Source: Gammaproteobacteria bacterium (GTDB taxonomy: Bacteria; Pseudomonadota; Gammaproteobacteria; SZUA-229). Taken from it: 64,000 nucleotides of DNA. Below, piece by piece: positions 1-9,287 of the stretch. The translations under genes and the position numbers were made by a program. The notes beneath the pieces are model-generated. The model was not told the origin of the DNA. It made no database searches and worked only from the letters and a program-made list of their open reading frames with translations. The DNA lies in contig JALWPK010000209.1 in assembly GCA_026995045.1 (NCBI GenBank), positions 1-64,000 on the forward strand, in the 5' to 3' direction. Every line of letters starts with the position of its first letter. Within the stretch, counting starts at the first letter, position 1.

Positions 1-137
1 TTCGGGGTAAACAGAGAATGGCATGGCGACCCTGGCTCCGCGACGGGTTGTTGCCCTGGGCGCAATCGGCCTACCATGCCAAAACTATATGAAATAACAT
101 GTGGGGGTAACATACAAGGCGCAGAGATTATTTTTTA

Positions 138-298
138 TGGTGGGAGCGGTTTCAGCGCGAGCACACGATTTCAACAACCTGCATTTGTGGTCATCTTCGT
201 TCGCGGCTGAAGCCACTCCTACAGGAAAAACCTCCGCGTCTCTGTGCCTCTGTGGTGAATATTAAAATCACCTCCGTGCGCTCTGTGAGCTCTGCGGC
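138..298. repeat. Composite repeat downstream of nadA: inverted REP-like pair plus CTCTGTG units
   Basis: The gene-free stretch 1-307 holds small repeats and no coding signal I can support. A degenerate REP-like unit (139-161, GGGAGCGGTTTCAGCGCGAG) faces an inverted, better conserved unit (200-222, reading GTAGGAGTGGCTTCAGCCGC on the minus strand). They are followed by CTCTGTG-type runs at about 236-255 and 278-298. The same two families recur at 1504-1741 on the other side of nadA. Each REP-like unit is itself a small hairpin (GGCTTCAGCC core). Bases 1-137 show nothing recognisable. Confidence 0.6.
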
Positions 299-307
299 TA
301 AAACAAA

Positions 308-1402
308 CTACGGGGAAACTTCCAGCATTCGGTCCAGCGCCAGACGGGCCTTGTCGGCGACGTTTTGCGGCACGCTGATCTGGTTGACGATGTGGCCTTC
401 GACCAGGTTTTCCAGCACCCAGGCGAGGTGTTGCGGGTCGATGCGGAACATGGTGGAGCACATGCACACGGTGGGTGACATGAAATGCACGTTTTTGCCT
501 TCGTGTTTGAACTGCTCGTGCAGGCGGTTGACCAGGTTGAGTTCGGTGGCGACCAGCCATCGTGTATTCGGCTCGGCCTCGGCGATGGTTTTGATGATGG
601 TTTCGGTGGAGCCGACATAATCTGACTTCTGGCACACCTCGAAAGGACTTTCCGGATGCGCGATGACTTTGGTGTCCGGGTATTCGGCCTTGAACTGGTC
701 GATCTGCTCCGGCTGGAACATCTGGTGCACCGAACAGAAGCCTTTCCACAGAATGATTCTGGCGTCGCGAATCTGCTGTTCGGTGAGGCCGCCCATCGGC
801 TGGTCGAAGTCCCATACCACCATCTGCTCCAGCGGAATGCCCATGGTGTAGCCGGTGTTGCGGCCCAGATGCTGGTCCGGGAAGAACAGCACTTTTTCAC
901 GCTGCTCGAAGCACCAGTCGAGCACATGACGGGCGTTGGTCGAGGTGCAGACGATGCCGCCGTGCTCGCCGCAAAAGGCTTTCAGGTCGGCGGCGGAATT
1001 GATGTAGGTGACCGGGGTGATGGTTTCATCCGGATTGAGCACGCTGGCCAGCTCCCGCCAGGCGCGCTCCACGTTTTGCAGATTGGCCATGTCGGCCATC
1101 GAGCAACCGGCGGCCATGTCGGGCAGAATCGAAACCTGATCGGGACGCGACAGGATGTCGGCCACTTCGGCCATGAAATGCACGCCGCAGAACACGATGT
1201 ATTCGGCTTTGGAGCTGGCCGCCTGCCGCGACAGCTTCAGCGAGTCACCGGAAAAATCGGCATGCGCGAACACTTCGTCGCGCTGGTAATGATGCCCCAG
1301 AATCACCAGCCGCTCGCCCAGCTGCTCGCGCGCACGGCGAATGCGCTCATCACATTCGATGTCGTCCAGCAGGGTGTAGGCTTGTACAGCAACAGCGCTC
1401 AT
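308..1402 (-). CDS. nadA: Quinolinate synthase NadA
   Basis: NadA condenses iminoaspartate with dihydroxyacetone phosphate to quinolinate, the precursor of NAD, using an oxygen-sensitive [4Fe-4S] cluster in the cytoplasm. The 364-residue protein has the family's usual length and its three cluster cysteines: in GCSMADMAN (about residue 98), GGIVCTSTNA (about 150) and TVCMCSTMF (about 310). The N-terminal GHHYQRDEV segment is also typical. The ATG at 1402 is preceded by AAGG about nine bases upstream. The gene stands alone between two repeat-rich gaps, so it is probably a single transcription unit. nadE, a later step of the same pathway, is also in this window but far away. Confidence 0.97.
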   Translation of the reverse strand: MSAVAVQAYTLLDDIECDERIRRAREQLGERLVILGHHYQRDEVFAHADFSGDSLKLSRQAASSKAEYIVFCGVHFMAEVADILSRPDQVSILPDMAAGCSMADMANLQNVERAWRELASVLNPDETITPVTYINSAADLKAFCGEHGGIVCTSTNARHVLDWCFEQREKVLFFPDQHLGRNTGYTMGIPLEQMVVWDFDQPMGGLTEQQIRDARIILWKGFCSVHQMFQPEQIDQFKAEYPDTKVIAHPESPFEVCQKSDYVGSTETIIKTIAEAEPNTRWLVATELNLVNRLHEQFKHEGKNVHFMSPTVCMCSTMFRIDPQHLAWVLENLVEGHIVNQISVPQNVADKARLALDRMLEVSP

Positions 1403-1503
1403 CGGGGCTTACCTTATCATTTCATGACCGGGGGGTTTTCAACAATAATGGCATTGATAAAAATCACAATGACTCGTTGGGGATAGATGCCGTGGATTGT
1501 TTG

Positions 1504-1741
1504 CCACAGAGTTCACAGAGTCCACGAAGAGTTGTTTTCACCACAGAGGCGCGGAGACACGGAGGTTTTATCCTGTAGGAGCGGCTTCAGCCGCGAACGG
1601 TGATATCCACAAACACTGACTTTGCTGAAATCGCGAATTCGTGGCTAAAGCCACTCCTACTACATCAAACCACTGCGTTCCTTGCGTCCTTGCGCCTTTG
1701 CGTTGGCCGTAAAATCTCTGTGGCTCTGTGTGCTCTGTGGC
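1504..1741. repeat. Nested composite repeat between nadA and aspS
   Basis: This fills most of the 346-base gap 1403-1748, which has no gene. Outer arms are CACAGAG-type runs on the left (1504-1520 and 1541-1565) and CTCTGTG-type runs on the right (1716-1740), in inverted orientation. Inside them sits an inverted pair of REP-like units: GTAGGAGCGGCTTCAGCCGC at 1575-1594 and its diverged complement at 1638-1660. The whole could fold as a nested hairpin. Similar short repeats are common between genes in environmental proteobacteria; I see no transposase. Confidence 0.7.
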
Positions 1742-1748
1742 AAAAAAA

Positions 1749-3527
1749 TCACCCCCCCTTTTCTTCCACCTTGCGCAGGCGCAGGTTGAGTTCGCGCAGT
1801 TGCGCATTCGATACCGGCGCCGGCGCTGAGGTCAGCGGGCAGGCGGCGGTCTGGGTTTTGGGGAAAGCCATCACGTCGCGAATCGATTTGGCGCCGCTCA
1901 TCAGCATCACCAGGCGATCCAGGCCAAAGGCGATGCCGGCGTGTGGCGGGCAGCCGTATTTGAGCGCGGTGAGCAGGAAGCCGAACTTGTCCTCGGCTTC
2001 TTCCTCGCCGATGCCCAGCAGTTCGAACACCGCCTGCTGCATATCGGTTTTGTGGATACGCACCGAGCCGCCGCCCACTTCGGTGCCGTTCAGCACCATG
2101 TCGTAGGCGCGCGACAGCACTGCGCCGGGGTCGGCCTTGAGCGCATCCGGTGAATCAACCGAGGGCGCGGTGAAGGGGTGATGCAGCGAGGTCCAGGCGC
2201 CATCGCGGTCTTTTTCGAACATGGGGAAATCCACCACCCACAGCGGGCGCCATTCATCGGCCACCATGCCGCGGTCTTCGCCCAGCTTGACGCGCAGCGC
2301 GCCGATGGATTCGTTGACGATGTGGGTTGCGCCTGCGCCGAAGAACAGGATGTCGCCGGACTCGCAGCCGGTTTTTTCCAGAATCGCGCCGAGCGCCTCG
2401 TCCGGCAGGAATTTTACAATCGGAGACTGCAGGCCATCGCGACCGCCAGCGACATCATTGACCTTGATCCAGGCCAGCCCCTTGGCGCCATAACGGCCTA
2501 CATAGTCGGTATAGTCGTCGATTTCCTTGCGCGACAGCCCGGCGCCACCGGGCAGGCGCAGCACCACCACGCGGCCCTCGGGGTCGTTGGCGGGGCCGGA
2601 GAACACCTTGAATTCAACGTCCTGCATCACTTCGGCCAGATCCACCAGCTCCAGCGGGATGCGCAAATCGGGTTTGTCGGAACCGTAGCGCGACATCGCC
2701 TCGGCGTAGCTCATGCGCGGGAACGGCGTTGGCAGCTCCACATCCAGTACCTGCTTGAACATGCCGCGAATCATGTTTTCCATCAGCTCCATCACGCCTT
2801 CCTCGTCGAGGAAGGAGGTTTCGATATCGAGCTGGGTGAATTCGGGCTGGCGGTCGGCGCGCAGGTCTTCGTCGCGGAAGCAGCGCACAATCTGGTAATA
2901 GCGATCCATGCCGGACATCATCAGCAACTGCTTGAACAGCTGCGGCGACTGCGGCAGGGCGAAAAAACTGCCGGCATGGGTGCGGCTGGGCACCAGATAG
3001 TCGCGCGCGCCTTCGGGGGTGGCCTTGGTCAGCATCGGGGTTTCGATGTCCCAGAAGCCTTCGCCGTCGAGGAATTCGCGCATGAAATGGGTGACGCGAT
3101 TGCGCAGGCGCATGCGTTGCTGCATGGCGTCGCGGCGCAGGTCGACATAGCGAAATTTCAACCGCAGGTCTTCGTGCACATCCTTGTCATCCAGCTGGAA
3201 CGGCGGCGTGTCGGCGCGGTTGAGAATTTCCAGCTCTTGCGCCAGCACCTCGATTTTGCCGGTGGCCAGCTTCGGGTTGATCGCGGCCTCGTCGCGCAAC
3301 CGCACCTTGCCCTTCACCCGCAGCACAAACTCGTTGCGCACCTGCTCGGCCAGCGCAAACATGTCAGGGCGATCCGGGTCGAACACAATTTGCACCAGCC
3401 CTTCGCGGTCGCGCAGATCGACAAAAATCACGCCGCCGTGGTCGCGCCGGCGGTTCGCCCAACCGCACAGGGTCACCTCCTGTCCGTCCAGTGTTTCGGT
3501 GACCTGTCCGCAATAATGACTGCGCAT
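1749..3527 (-). CDS. aspS: Aspartate--tRNA ligase AspS
   Basis: Class II aminoacyl-tRNA synthetase that charges tRNA-Asp in the cytoplasm. The sequence has the N-terminal anticodon-binding OB fold ([20 protein letters not shown]), class II motif 2 ([16 protein letters not shown], about residues 215-230), the bacterial insertion domain, and motif 3 (GIAFGLDRL, about 526-534). The start is placed at MRSHYCGQ (592 aa, the usual bacterial length); an upstream in-frame ATG would add 19 unconserved residues. It lies 84 bases downstream of the fmdB-type gene, a common pairing, and the two are probably cotranscribed. The sequence alone does not settle whether the enzyme is discriminating; that depends on whether the organism also makes Asn-tRNA through GatCAB. 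Confidence 0.97.
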   Translation of the reverse strand: MRSHYCGQVTETLDGQEVTLCGWANRRRDHGGVIFVDLRDREGLVQIVFDPDRPDMFALAEQVRNEFVLRVKGKVRLRDEAAINPKLATGKIEVLAQELEILNRADTPPFQLDDKDVHEDLRLKFRYVDLRRDAMQQRMRLRNRVTHFMREFLDGEGFWDIETPMLTKATPEGARDYLVPSRTHAGSFFALPQSPQLFKQLLMMSGMDRYYQIVRCFRDEDLRADRQPEFTQLDIETSFLDEEGVMELMENMIRGMFKQVLDVELPTPFPRMSYAEAMSRYGSDKPDLRIPLELVDLAEVMQDVEFKVFSGPANDPEGRVVVLRLPGGAGLSRKEIDDYTDYVGRYGAKGLAWIKVNDVAGGRDGLQSPIVKFLPDEALGAILEKTGCESGDILFFGAGATHIVNESIGALRVKLGEDRGMVADEWRPLWVVDFPMFEKDRDGAWTSLHHPFTAPSVDSPDALKADPGAVLSRAYDMVLNGTEVGGGSVRIHKTDMQQAVFELLGIGEEEAEDKFGFLLTALKYGCPPHAGIAFGLDRLVMLMSGAKSIRDVMAFPKTQTAACPLTSAPAPVSNAQLRELNLRLRKVEEKGG

Positions 3528-3611
3528 GATGTTTAACCCTTGAATATGTGTATGAAAAAAGTGTGGCGATGTTACGGGCTGCACCCGCCCTTTGCAATCA
3601 ACTGGCGCAAC

Positions 3612-3932
3612 CTAGCTGTCACCTTTCTTGCTGGCCGTGGTGGATTTGGCGGCGGATTTGTCCCTGGCGGCGCTGCCTGACTTGCCGCCGGCGTCACCGC
3701 CCTTACTGCTCTCAGCCCCCTTGCCGCCATCGGCCAGGTTTTTCTTGTTGCCGGATTTGAAATCGGTTTCGTACCAGCCGCCGCCCTTGAGACGGAACGC
3801 GGCGGCGGACACCATTTTTTTCAGCTCCGGCTTGCCGCATTCGGGGCAATCTTTAAGCGGTTCGTCACTGATTTTCTGGATGGCCTCCTTGCGGTGACCA
3901 CAGGCTGCGCATTCGTATTCGTAAATTGGCAT
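3612..3932 (-). CDS. FmdB-family zinc ribbon protein
   Basis: Small putative regulatory or metal-binding protein of the FmdB/CxxC_CxxC_SSSS family, biochemical role unknown. The 106-residue product starts MPIYEYEC, the family signature, and carries two CxxC pairs (CAACG and CPECG) forming a zinc ribbon in the first 45 residues. The remainder is a low-complexity tail rich in Lys, Ser, Ala and Gly. The start was chosen at this conserved methionine rather than an upstream ATG that would add 59 residues of unrelated sequence. Genes of this family often precede aspS, as here. Confidence 0.9.
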   Translation of the reverse strand: MPIYEYECAACGHRKEAIQKISDEPLKDCPECGKPELKKMVSAAAFRLKGGGWYETDFKSGNKKNLADGGKGAESSKGGDAGGKSGSAARDKSAAKSTTASKKGDS

Positions 3933-4056
3933 AGGCTCGGAAAAAAGTTCTGTTAATTCAATCAGGTGGCTCGGCAGACGCGAGCCGTAAATTGGCTGCG
4001 GATTATACCCGCGCGCAGCCCTCGGCACCATAACCCTCATGATATGCTTGCGCCTC

Positions 4057-4911
4057 ATGAACCCAACAGAAAAACGAAGCATTTTGATTACCGGTTGCTC
4101 CAGCGGCATCGGCCGCTGTGTGGCCGAAGGCCTGCAGGCGCGCGGCTACCGGGTGTTCGCCACCGCGCGCAAGGCGGAAGATGTCGAGGCGCTGGCGCAG
4201 GCCGGCTTCGAGAGCCTGCAGCTGGATCTGACCGACTCCGCCTCTATCCGGCGCTGCGTTGACGAGGCGCTGACGCGCTGCGGCGGCAGGCTGTACGCCC
4301 TGTTCAACAACGGCGCCTACGGCCAGCCCGGCGCTGTGGAAGACCTCAGCCGCGAGGCGCTGCGCACCCAGTTTGAAACCAATTTTTTCGGCTGGGCCGA
4401 GCTCACCAACCTGCTGATTCCGCAGATGCGCGAACATAACGAAGGCCGCATCATCCAGAACAGCTCAGTGCTGGGCTTTGTCGCCATGCCGTTTCGCGGC
4501 GCCTACAACGCCAGCAAGTTTGCCATCGAAGGCCTCAGCGACACCCTGCGGCTGGAGCTGCGCGGCACAGACATTCATGTCTGCCTGATTGAACCGGGAC
4601 CGATTGAAAGCCGTTTCAGGCAAAACGCGCTGCTGGCGCTGCAGCAACACATCGACATCGAGCACAGCATTCACCGCGACAAATATCTGGGCGTGCTTGA
4701 ACGCCTGCAAAAAGAAGGCCCGGCCGCGCCCTTCACTCTGCCGCCCGAAGCGGTGCTGAAAAAAGTGATTCACGCGCTGGAAAGCCCGCGTCCCAAACCA
4801 CGCTATGCGGTCACTTTCCCCACTCACCTGTTTGCCTGGCTGAAACGGATTTTGAGCACCCGCGCGCTCGACAGCCTGCTGGTAAAAGCGGGCAGCGACA
4901 GTAAAAAATAA
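4057..4911 (+). CDS. Short-chain dehydrogenase/reductase (SDR family)
   Basis: NAD(P)-dependent oxidoreductase of the classical SDR type; substrate unknown. The 284-residue protein shows the cofactor-binding motif TGCSSGIG (residues 12-19), an NNGAYG variant of the NNAG motif, and the catalytic pair in YNASK (Tyr150, Lys154). The start at MNPTEK is preferred over an ATG six codons upstream because the Rossmann fold begins immediately after it. It is transcribed divergently from the fmdB-type gene and ends 75 bases before the first GGDEF-EAL gene. Nothing in the neighbourhood identifies its substrate. Confidence 0.88.
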   Translation: MNPTEKRSILITGCSSGIGRCVAEGLQARGYRVFATARKAEDVEALAQAGFESLQLDLTDSASIRRCVDEALTRCGGRLYALFNNGAYGQPGAVEDLSREALRTQFETNFFGWAELTNLLIPQMREHNEGRIIQNSSVLGFVAMPFRGAYNASKFAIEGLSDTLRLELRGTDIHVCLIEPGPIESRFRQNALLALQQHIDIEHSIHRDKYLGVLERLQKEGPAAPFTLPPEAVLKKVIHALESPRPKPRYAVTFPTHLFAWLKRILSTRALDSLLVKAGSDSKK

Positions 4912-4986
4912 CCGTCTGAAAAGCGGGCAAAACCGGCGGATTTAACAAATTTTGCCTATGCTTTAGAGAAGTATTGCACAGGCGAA

Positions 4987-6975
4987 ATGTTACCCGGAAT
5001 GCTCTCTCACGACCCCATCAAGGTGCTGATAACCTTCGGCTTCGGCAGTCTGCTGGTGCTGATGGGCGTGCTCGCCTACCTGTCGCTGTCGCAGATGGAC
5101 AACACCATCGACCGCATGGCGACACTGGTGGATGAAACCAACGCCAAGTCCGCCGCCGCCAACCTGATGCGCGACTCGGCGCGTCTGCGGGGAAATGTGC
5201 TCACCAAAATGTATATCACCGATGACGCCTTCGAGCGCGAATCACTGCGTCTGAAAATGTCGGAATACGGCCTGCGTTATCGCCAGGCTTTCGATGAGTT
5301 TCAACAATACAAACTGAATTCGCGCGAACTCAAACTGGTTAGCCAGATTCGTGACGTTACCCGCCGGTCGCGCGAAGCCAATTATCAGGCCATGCAAACC
5401 CTGCTCACCAAAAACAACATGGAGCTGGCGCTGCAAAATTTTGACGCCGCCAACACCTTGCGCGAACGCGTACTCAACAAACTGGATGAACTCATCGAAG
5501 TGCAGACCAGCAGCGCGCGCACAGCGCTCAAGGACAGTGTTGCTTACCACAAGCAGTCACAAAGCCTGATTATTATTATCGCCGCATTCGCCTTTTTTGT
5601 TGGTGTGCTGATTTCCATGCTGGTGATTCGCGAAACCAGCAAGAAAAATTCCGCGATTCGTTTTCAGGCCAGTCACGATGCGCTCACCAAGCTGGTCAAC
5701 CGCAACGAATTTGAACTGCGGCTGAAGCAGGCGCTTGACAATGCACGCGAGCAAAACCAGTCGCATGCATTATGTTATCTTGATCTCGACCAGTTCAAAA
5801 TTATCAATGACACCTGTGGCCACAAGGCTGGCGATGAATTACTGATACAAATCAGCCAGGTGATTCTCACTCATGTGCGCGATCGCGATACGCTTGGCAG
5901 GCTGGGTGGTGATGAATTTGGCCTGCTGCTGGAAAACTGCAGTCTCGACAAGGCGCTGGAAATCTGTGAAGGCATTGTCACTGTGGTGAAAAAGCACGAG
6001 TTTTTATGGAACGAGCGCTGCTACCACGTTGGCGTCAGTATTGGCGTGATATCCATCAACGGCGAGACCGAAAGCATCGCCAAATCCATGTCGGAAGCCG
6101 ACATGGCATGCTATGCCGCCAAGGACATGGGCAGAAACCAGGTACACGTTCACCAGAAAGAAGGCAAACATGTGCGCCGCATGCACAAGGAACTAAGCTG
6201 GGTGGCGGATATTGAAAACAGCATTGACGCCAACCGCTTTCTTTTGTATGCGCAACCCATCGTCCCCACCCAGGGCAAGCAGGCTGTGCACATGCACGAA
6301 GTATTGCTGCGCATCAAGGATGACAGGGGCAATATTGTTTCACCGGGGCAGTACCTGCCTGCCGCCGAGCGCTTCAGTCTGATGCGCGAAGTCGACATGT
6401 GGGTGACCACCCACGCCATACGCTTCCTGTCTGAAAGACATCAGCAGGACAGTGAATGCAAGCTGCGCCTGTTTATTAACCTGTCCGCCAATTCCATCAG
6501 TGATGACCGCTTTGGCGAGCATATTCGTGAATTGCTGCAAACCTGGCCGACGCCAAAAAATTCACTGTGTTTCGAAATCACCGAAACAGCCGCCATCAAA
6601 AATATTGAGCAGGCCGTTACGATTATTAACACGCTCAAGCAACATGACTGCCTGTTTGCGCTGGATGACTTTGGCAGCGGCATGTCATCACTCACTTATC
6701 TCAAGAACCTGCCGGTCGATTACCTGAAAATTGATGGCAGCATCGTACAAAATATTGACGAAGACCGCGTGAATCGCGCCATGGTCGCTGCGATAAACGA
6801 AATCGGACGCGTGATGAATATCGAAACCATTGCCGAGTACATTGAAAACGGCAAGGTATTCGATCATATTAAACGTCTTGGCGTCACCTATGCACAGGGT
6901 TACTATATCAGCAAACCCTGTCCGCTGGCGCAAATCAAAACCACCTGGCCCGACAGCGTCCTGCACCGAATCTAG
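4987..6975 (+). CDS. Membrane GGDEF-EAL protein (diguanylate cyclase/phosphodiesterase), copy 1
   Basis: Predicted bifunctional enzyme that makes and/or degrades cyclic-di-GMP at the inner membrane. Layout of the 662 residues: TM helix about 12-34, a helical periplasmic region resembling four-helix-bundle sensors, a second TM about 193-214, GGDEF, then EAL. The cyclase motif GGDEF is intact (307-311) with a product-inhibition I-site RDRD (298-301). The phosphodiesterase motif reads EVLLR (Glu438), keeping the ExLxR pattern; NLSAN, EITET, DDFG (560-563) and a QGYYISKP ending are present. Both activities therefore look possible. The next gene is a full-length paralogue. The fifth codon (4999) is an alternative start that aligns exactly with the paralogue's first residue. 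Confidence 0.93.
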   Translation: MLPGMLSHDPIKVLITFGFGSLLVLMGVLAYLSLSQMDNTIDRMATLVDETNAKSAAANLMRDSARLRGNVLTKMYITDDAFERESLRLKMSEYGLRYRQAFDEFQQYKLNSRELKLVSQIRDVTRRSREANYQAMQTLLTKNNMELALQNFDAANTLRERVLNKLDELIEVQTSSARTALKDSVAYHKQSQSLIIIIAAFAFFVGVLISMLVIRETSKKNSAIRFQASHDALTKLVNRNEFELRLKQALDNAREQNQSHALCYLDLDQFKIINDTCGHKAGDELLIQISQVILTHVRDRDTLGRLGGDEFGLLLENCSLDKALEICEGIVTVVKKHEFLWNERCYHVGVSIGVISINGETESIAKSMSEADMACYAAKDMGRNQVHVHQKEGKHVRRMHKELSWVADIENSIDANRFLLYAQPIVPTQGKQAVHMHEVLLRIKDDRGNIVSPGQYLPAAERFSLMREVDMWVTTHAIRFLSERHQQDSECKLRLFINLSANSISDDRFGEHIRELLQTWPTPKNSLCFEITETAAIKNIEQAVTIINTLKQHDCLFALDDFGSGMSSLTYLKNLPVDYLKIDGSIVQNIDEDRVNRAMVAAINEIGRVMNIETIAEYIENGKVFDHIKRLGVTYAQGYYISKPCPLAQIKTTWPDSVLHRI

Positions 6976-7070
6976 TTCGTCAACCCCGCCCGTGAAATGG
7001 GAAAAAGCCGGCAAGGGCGGCTTTTGTCGCCTACAATCCTGTCAATAAATGTTTACAAAACCGACATGTC

Positions 7071-9044
7071 ATGATTATCAAAGACCCTGTCAAATGGACG
7101 ATTACGCTCGGGTTCAGCAGCATCCTGCTGATCATGGGTATCGTGACCTGGATTTCGCTGGCGCAGATAGAATCCAACATCAACCGTATCGCTGATCTGG
7201 TTCAAGTCAGCAACAGCAAAACATCAGCCGCACACACCATGCGCGACATCATCCGCATGCGCGGCGATGTGCTCGACGCCATGGCATTGGAGCCGGATGT
7301 ATTCAAACGGGAAGCCATGCGACTGCAACTGCACAAACTTTCGCTGGAATACAAACAGGCGCGTGATGCGCTGGGCGACTTAATCAGCAGCGCGCGCGAA
7401 TATAAACTCTTCAGTCAACTGCAACCTGCGGCGCTGACTGCGCGGGCTTACAACGACGCCGCTGCAGACGCCATGCTTGGCGATGAGAGCGAAGCTTCAA
7501 TCAATCAAAAACTGCAGCAGGCCAAGAATGCCAGAAATGCGCTGCTGCAAATCCGCGACAAGCTGGTGGTGATGCAGGAACAATCCTCCGCATCAGCGCT
7601 GGCCGGCAGCCTGCAACACCAGAATGACACCAGCATGATTATCGTTTACCTGTCATTACTGACATTTTGCGTTGGCGTGCTGATCACTATCCAGGTTATT
7701 CGTCACACCAGCGCCAAAAACCGCGCGATACAATACCAAGCCAGTCATGACCCCCTCACCCGTCTGGTCAACCGCATGGAATTCAAAAACCGGCTGACCA
7801 ACTCGCAACGAAATTGTAGCGGAACCACCCAACATGCGCTCTGTTATCTTGATCTTGACCAGTTCAAAATCATCAACGACACCTGTGGACACAAGGCCGG
7901 GGATGAGCTGCTGAAAACGGTCAGCCGCATGATCAAGGCCAATATACGGCATCGCGATATTCTTGGCCGCATGGGGGGAGACGAGTTTGCCCTGTTGCTG
8001 GAAAACTGCTCGCTCGACAAGGCGCTGGAAATTTGCGAGGGCATTGTCGCCAGTATTCGGCGGTTCACCTTTCAGTGGAACCAGCGCCAGTATCACATTG
8101 GCGTCAGCGTCGGCATTGTGGCGGTCACCCGTGACACGGATAATATCGAAACCCTGATGACCCAGGCTGACCTCGCCTGTTATGCCGCCAAGGACATGGG
8201 ACGAAATCGCGTGCATGTCCACAAAACCAAAGGCCAGAAAGTGCGCCGCATGCAGCAGGAGTTGAACTGGGTGGCCGATATTCGCAACACCATTGAATGC
8301 AACCGTTTTGAACTGCATGCGCAACCCATCATCCCCTGTCAGGGGCGCGATGACATCGCCATGTATGAAGTACTGCTGCGCCTGCGCAATGACCAGAACC
8401 AGATTATCTCACCGGGCAACTACATCCCTGCGGCGGAACGGTTCAACCTGATGCGTGAAGTCGACAGCTGGGTGACGGCGGAAGCCATCATGTTTCTGCA
8501 TTACAAATACCAGAGCAACAGTCACTGCAACCTGCGTCTGTTCGTTAACCTGTCCGCCAACTCCATTGTCGACAAGGACTTTCTAGAACACATGCACAAA
8601 TTGTTGACGCAGTATCCTGTGCCCGACAAATCTCTGTGTCTGGAAATAACCGAAACCTCCGCGATTCAGAATATCGAAATGGCGCAGGAATTTATTCACG
8701 ATCTGCGCACCTATGGCTGTCTGTTTGCGCTGGATGATTTCGGCAGCGGCATGTCATCGTTTTCCTATCTGAAAAACCTGGCGGTGGACTTCATCAAGAT
8801 TGATGGCGGCATGGTGAAAAACATCAACAACAGCACCATCGACAGGGCAATGGTGGCGGCCATCAATGAAATTGGCAAGATCATGCAGATTGAAACCATC
8901 GCCGAGTTCGTCGAAAACCGGGACGTACACCGGCTGGTCAAGCAGCTGGGCGTGAATTACGCACAGGGTTTTCACATCTGTAAACCCACACCACTGAAAA
9001 GCATCAATGCACACTGGCCGGCGCACAATGTTTACCACCTGTAA
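7071..9044 (+). CDS. Membrane GGDEF-EAL protein, copy 2 (tandem paralogue)
   Basis: Second predicted cyclic-di-GMP turnover enzyme, 657 residues, with the same architecture as the gene 95 bases upstream: TM, periplasmic helical sensor, TM, GGDEF, EAL. Motifs: I-site RHRD, GGDEF at 302-306, EVLLR with Glu433, NLSAN, EITET, DDFG at 555-558, and QGFHICKP near the end. The catalytic halves are nearly identical in wording to copy 1 (for example YLDLDQFKIINDTCGHKAGDE in both), whereas the periplasmic sensor parts have diverged. This points to gene duplication followed by change of input specificity. No convincing ribosome-binding site precedes the ATG. Confidence 0.93.
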   Translation: MIIKDPVKWTITLGFSSILLIMGIVTWISLAQIESNINRIADLVQVSNSKTSAAHTMRDIIRMRGDVLDAMALEPDVFKREAMRLQLHKLSLEYKQARDALGDLISSAREYKLFSQLQPAALTARAYNDAAADAMLGDESEASINQKLQQAKNARNALLQIRDKLVVMQEQSSASALAGSLQHQNDTSMIIVYLSLLTFCVGVLITIQVIRHTSAKNRAIQYQASHDPLTRLVNRMEFKNRLTNSQRNCSGTTQHALCYLDLDQFKIINDTCGHKAGDELLKTVSRMIKANIRHRDILGRMGGDEFALLLENCSLDKALEICEGIVASIRRFTFQWNQRQYHIGVSVGIVAVTRDTDNIETLMTQADLACYAAKDMGRNRVHVHKTKGQKVRRMQQELNWVADIRNTIECNRFELHAQPIIPCQGRDDIAMYEVLLRLRNDQNQIISPGNYIPAAERFNLMREVDSWVTAEAIMFLHYKYQSNSHCNLRLFVNLSANSIVDKDFLEHMHKLLTQYPVPDKSLCLEITETSAIQNIEMAQEFIHDLRTYGCLFALDDFGSGMSSFSYLKNLAVDFIKIDGGMVKNINNSTIDRAMVAAINEIGKIMQIETIAEFVENRDVHRLVKQLGVNYAQGFHICKPTPLKSINAHWPAHNVYHL

Positions 9045-9287
9045 ATCTGTCAGTGAATTTTGTCTGCCGGCTAACCCGTTCTGGCTAGACGTCTATCTCC
9101 TATAACTTCTGCATACTCCTTTTTCTGTTGATGCAGGTCATTGACTGCTTATCACACGCCATCATTACTATTCCCGGCGACGGTTTCTTGATGCTCGTCA
9201 ATTCATCACGTTTACGGTTTCGCTAGCCTGCGCGCCATGACAGCCAAGGCTGTTAAATATTCGTATGATTTATTACAGGGGATTGAC

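Noticed and set aside
656-1486. Long open frame on the plus strand opposite nadA
   Set aside because: It mirrors nadA codon by codon, has no domain signature, and the minus-strand frame is a perfect NadA.
2178-3536. A 452-codon open frame opposite aspS
   Set aside because: Shadow of the GC-rich aspS gene; the composition (His, Ala, Gln rich) is typical of antisense frames.
9045-9287. Regulatory RNA or promoter in the gap before ompW
   Set aside because: No hexamer pair at good spacing and no stable hairpin could be supported by eye.
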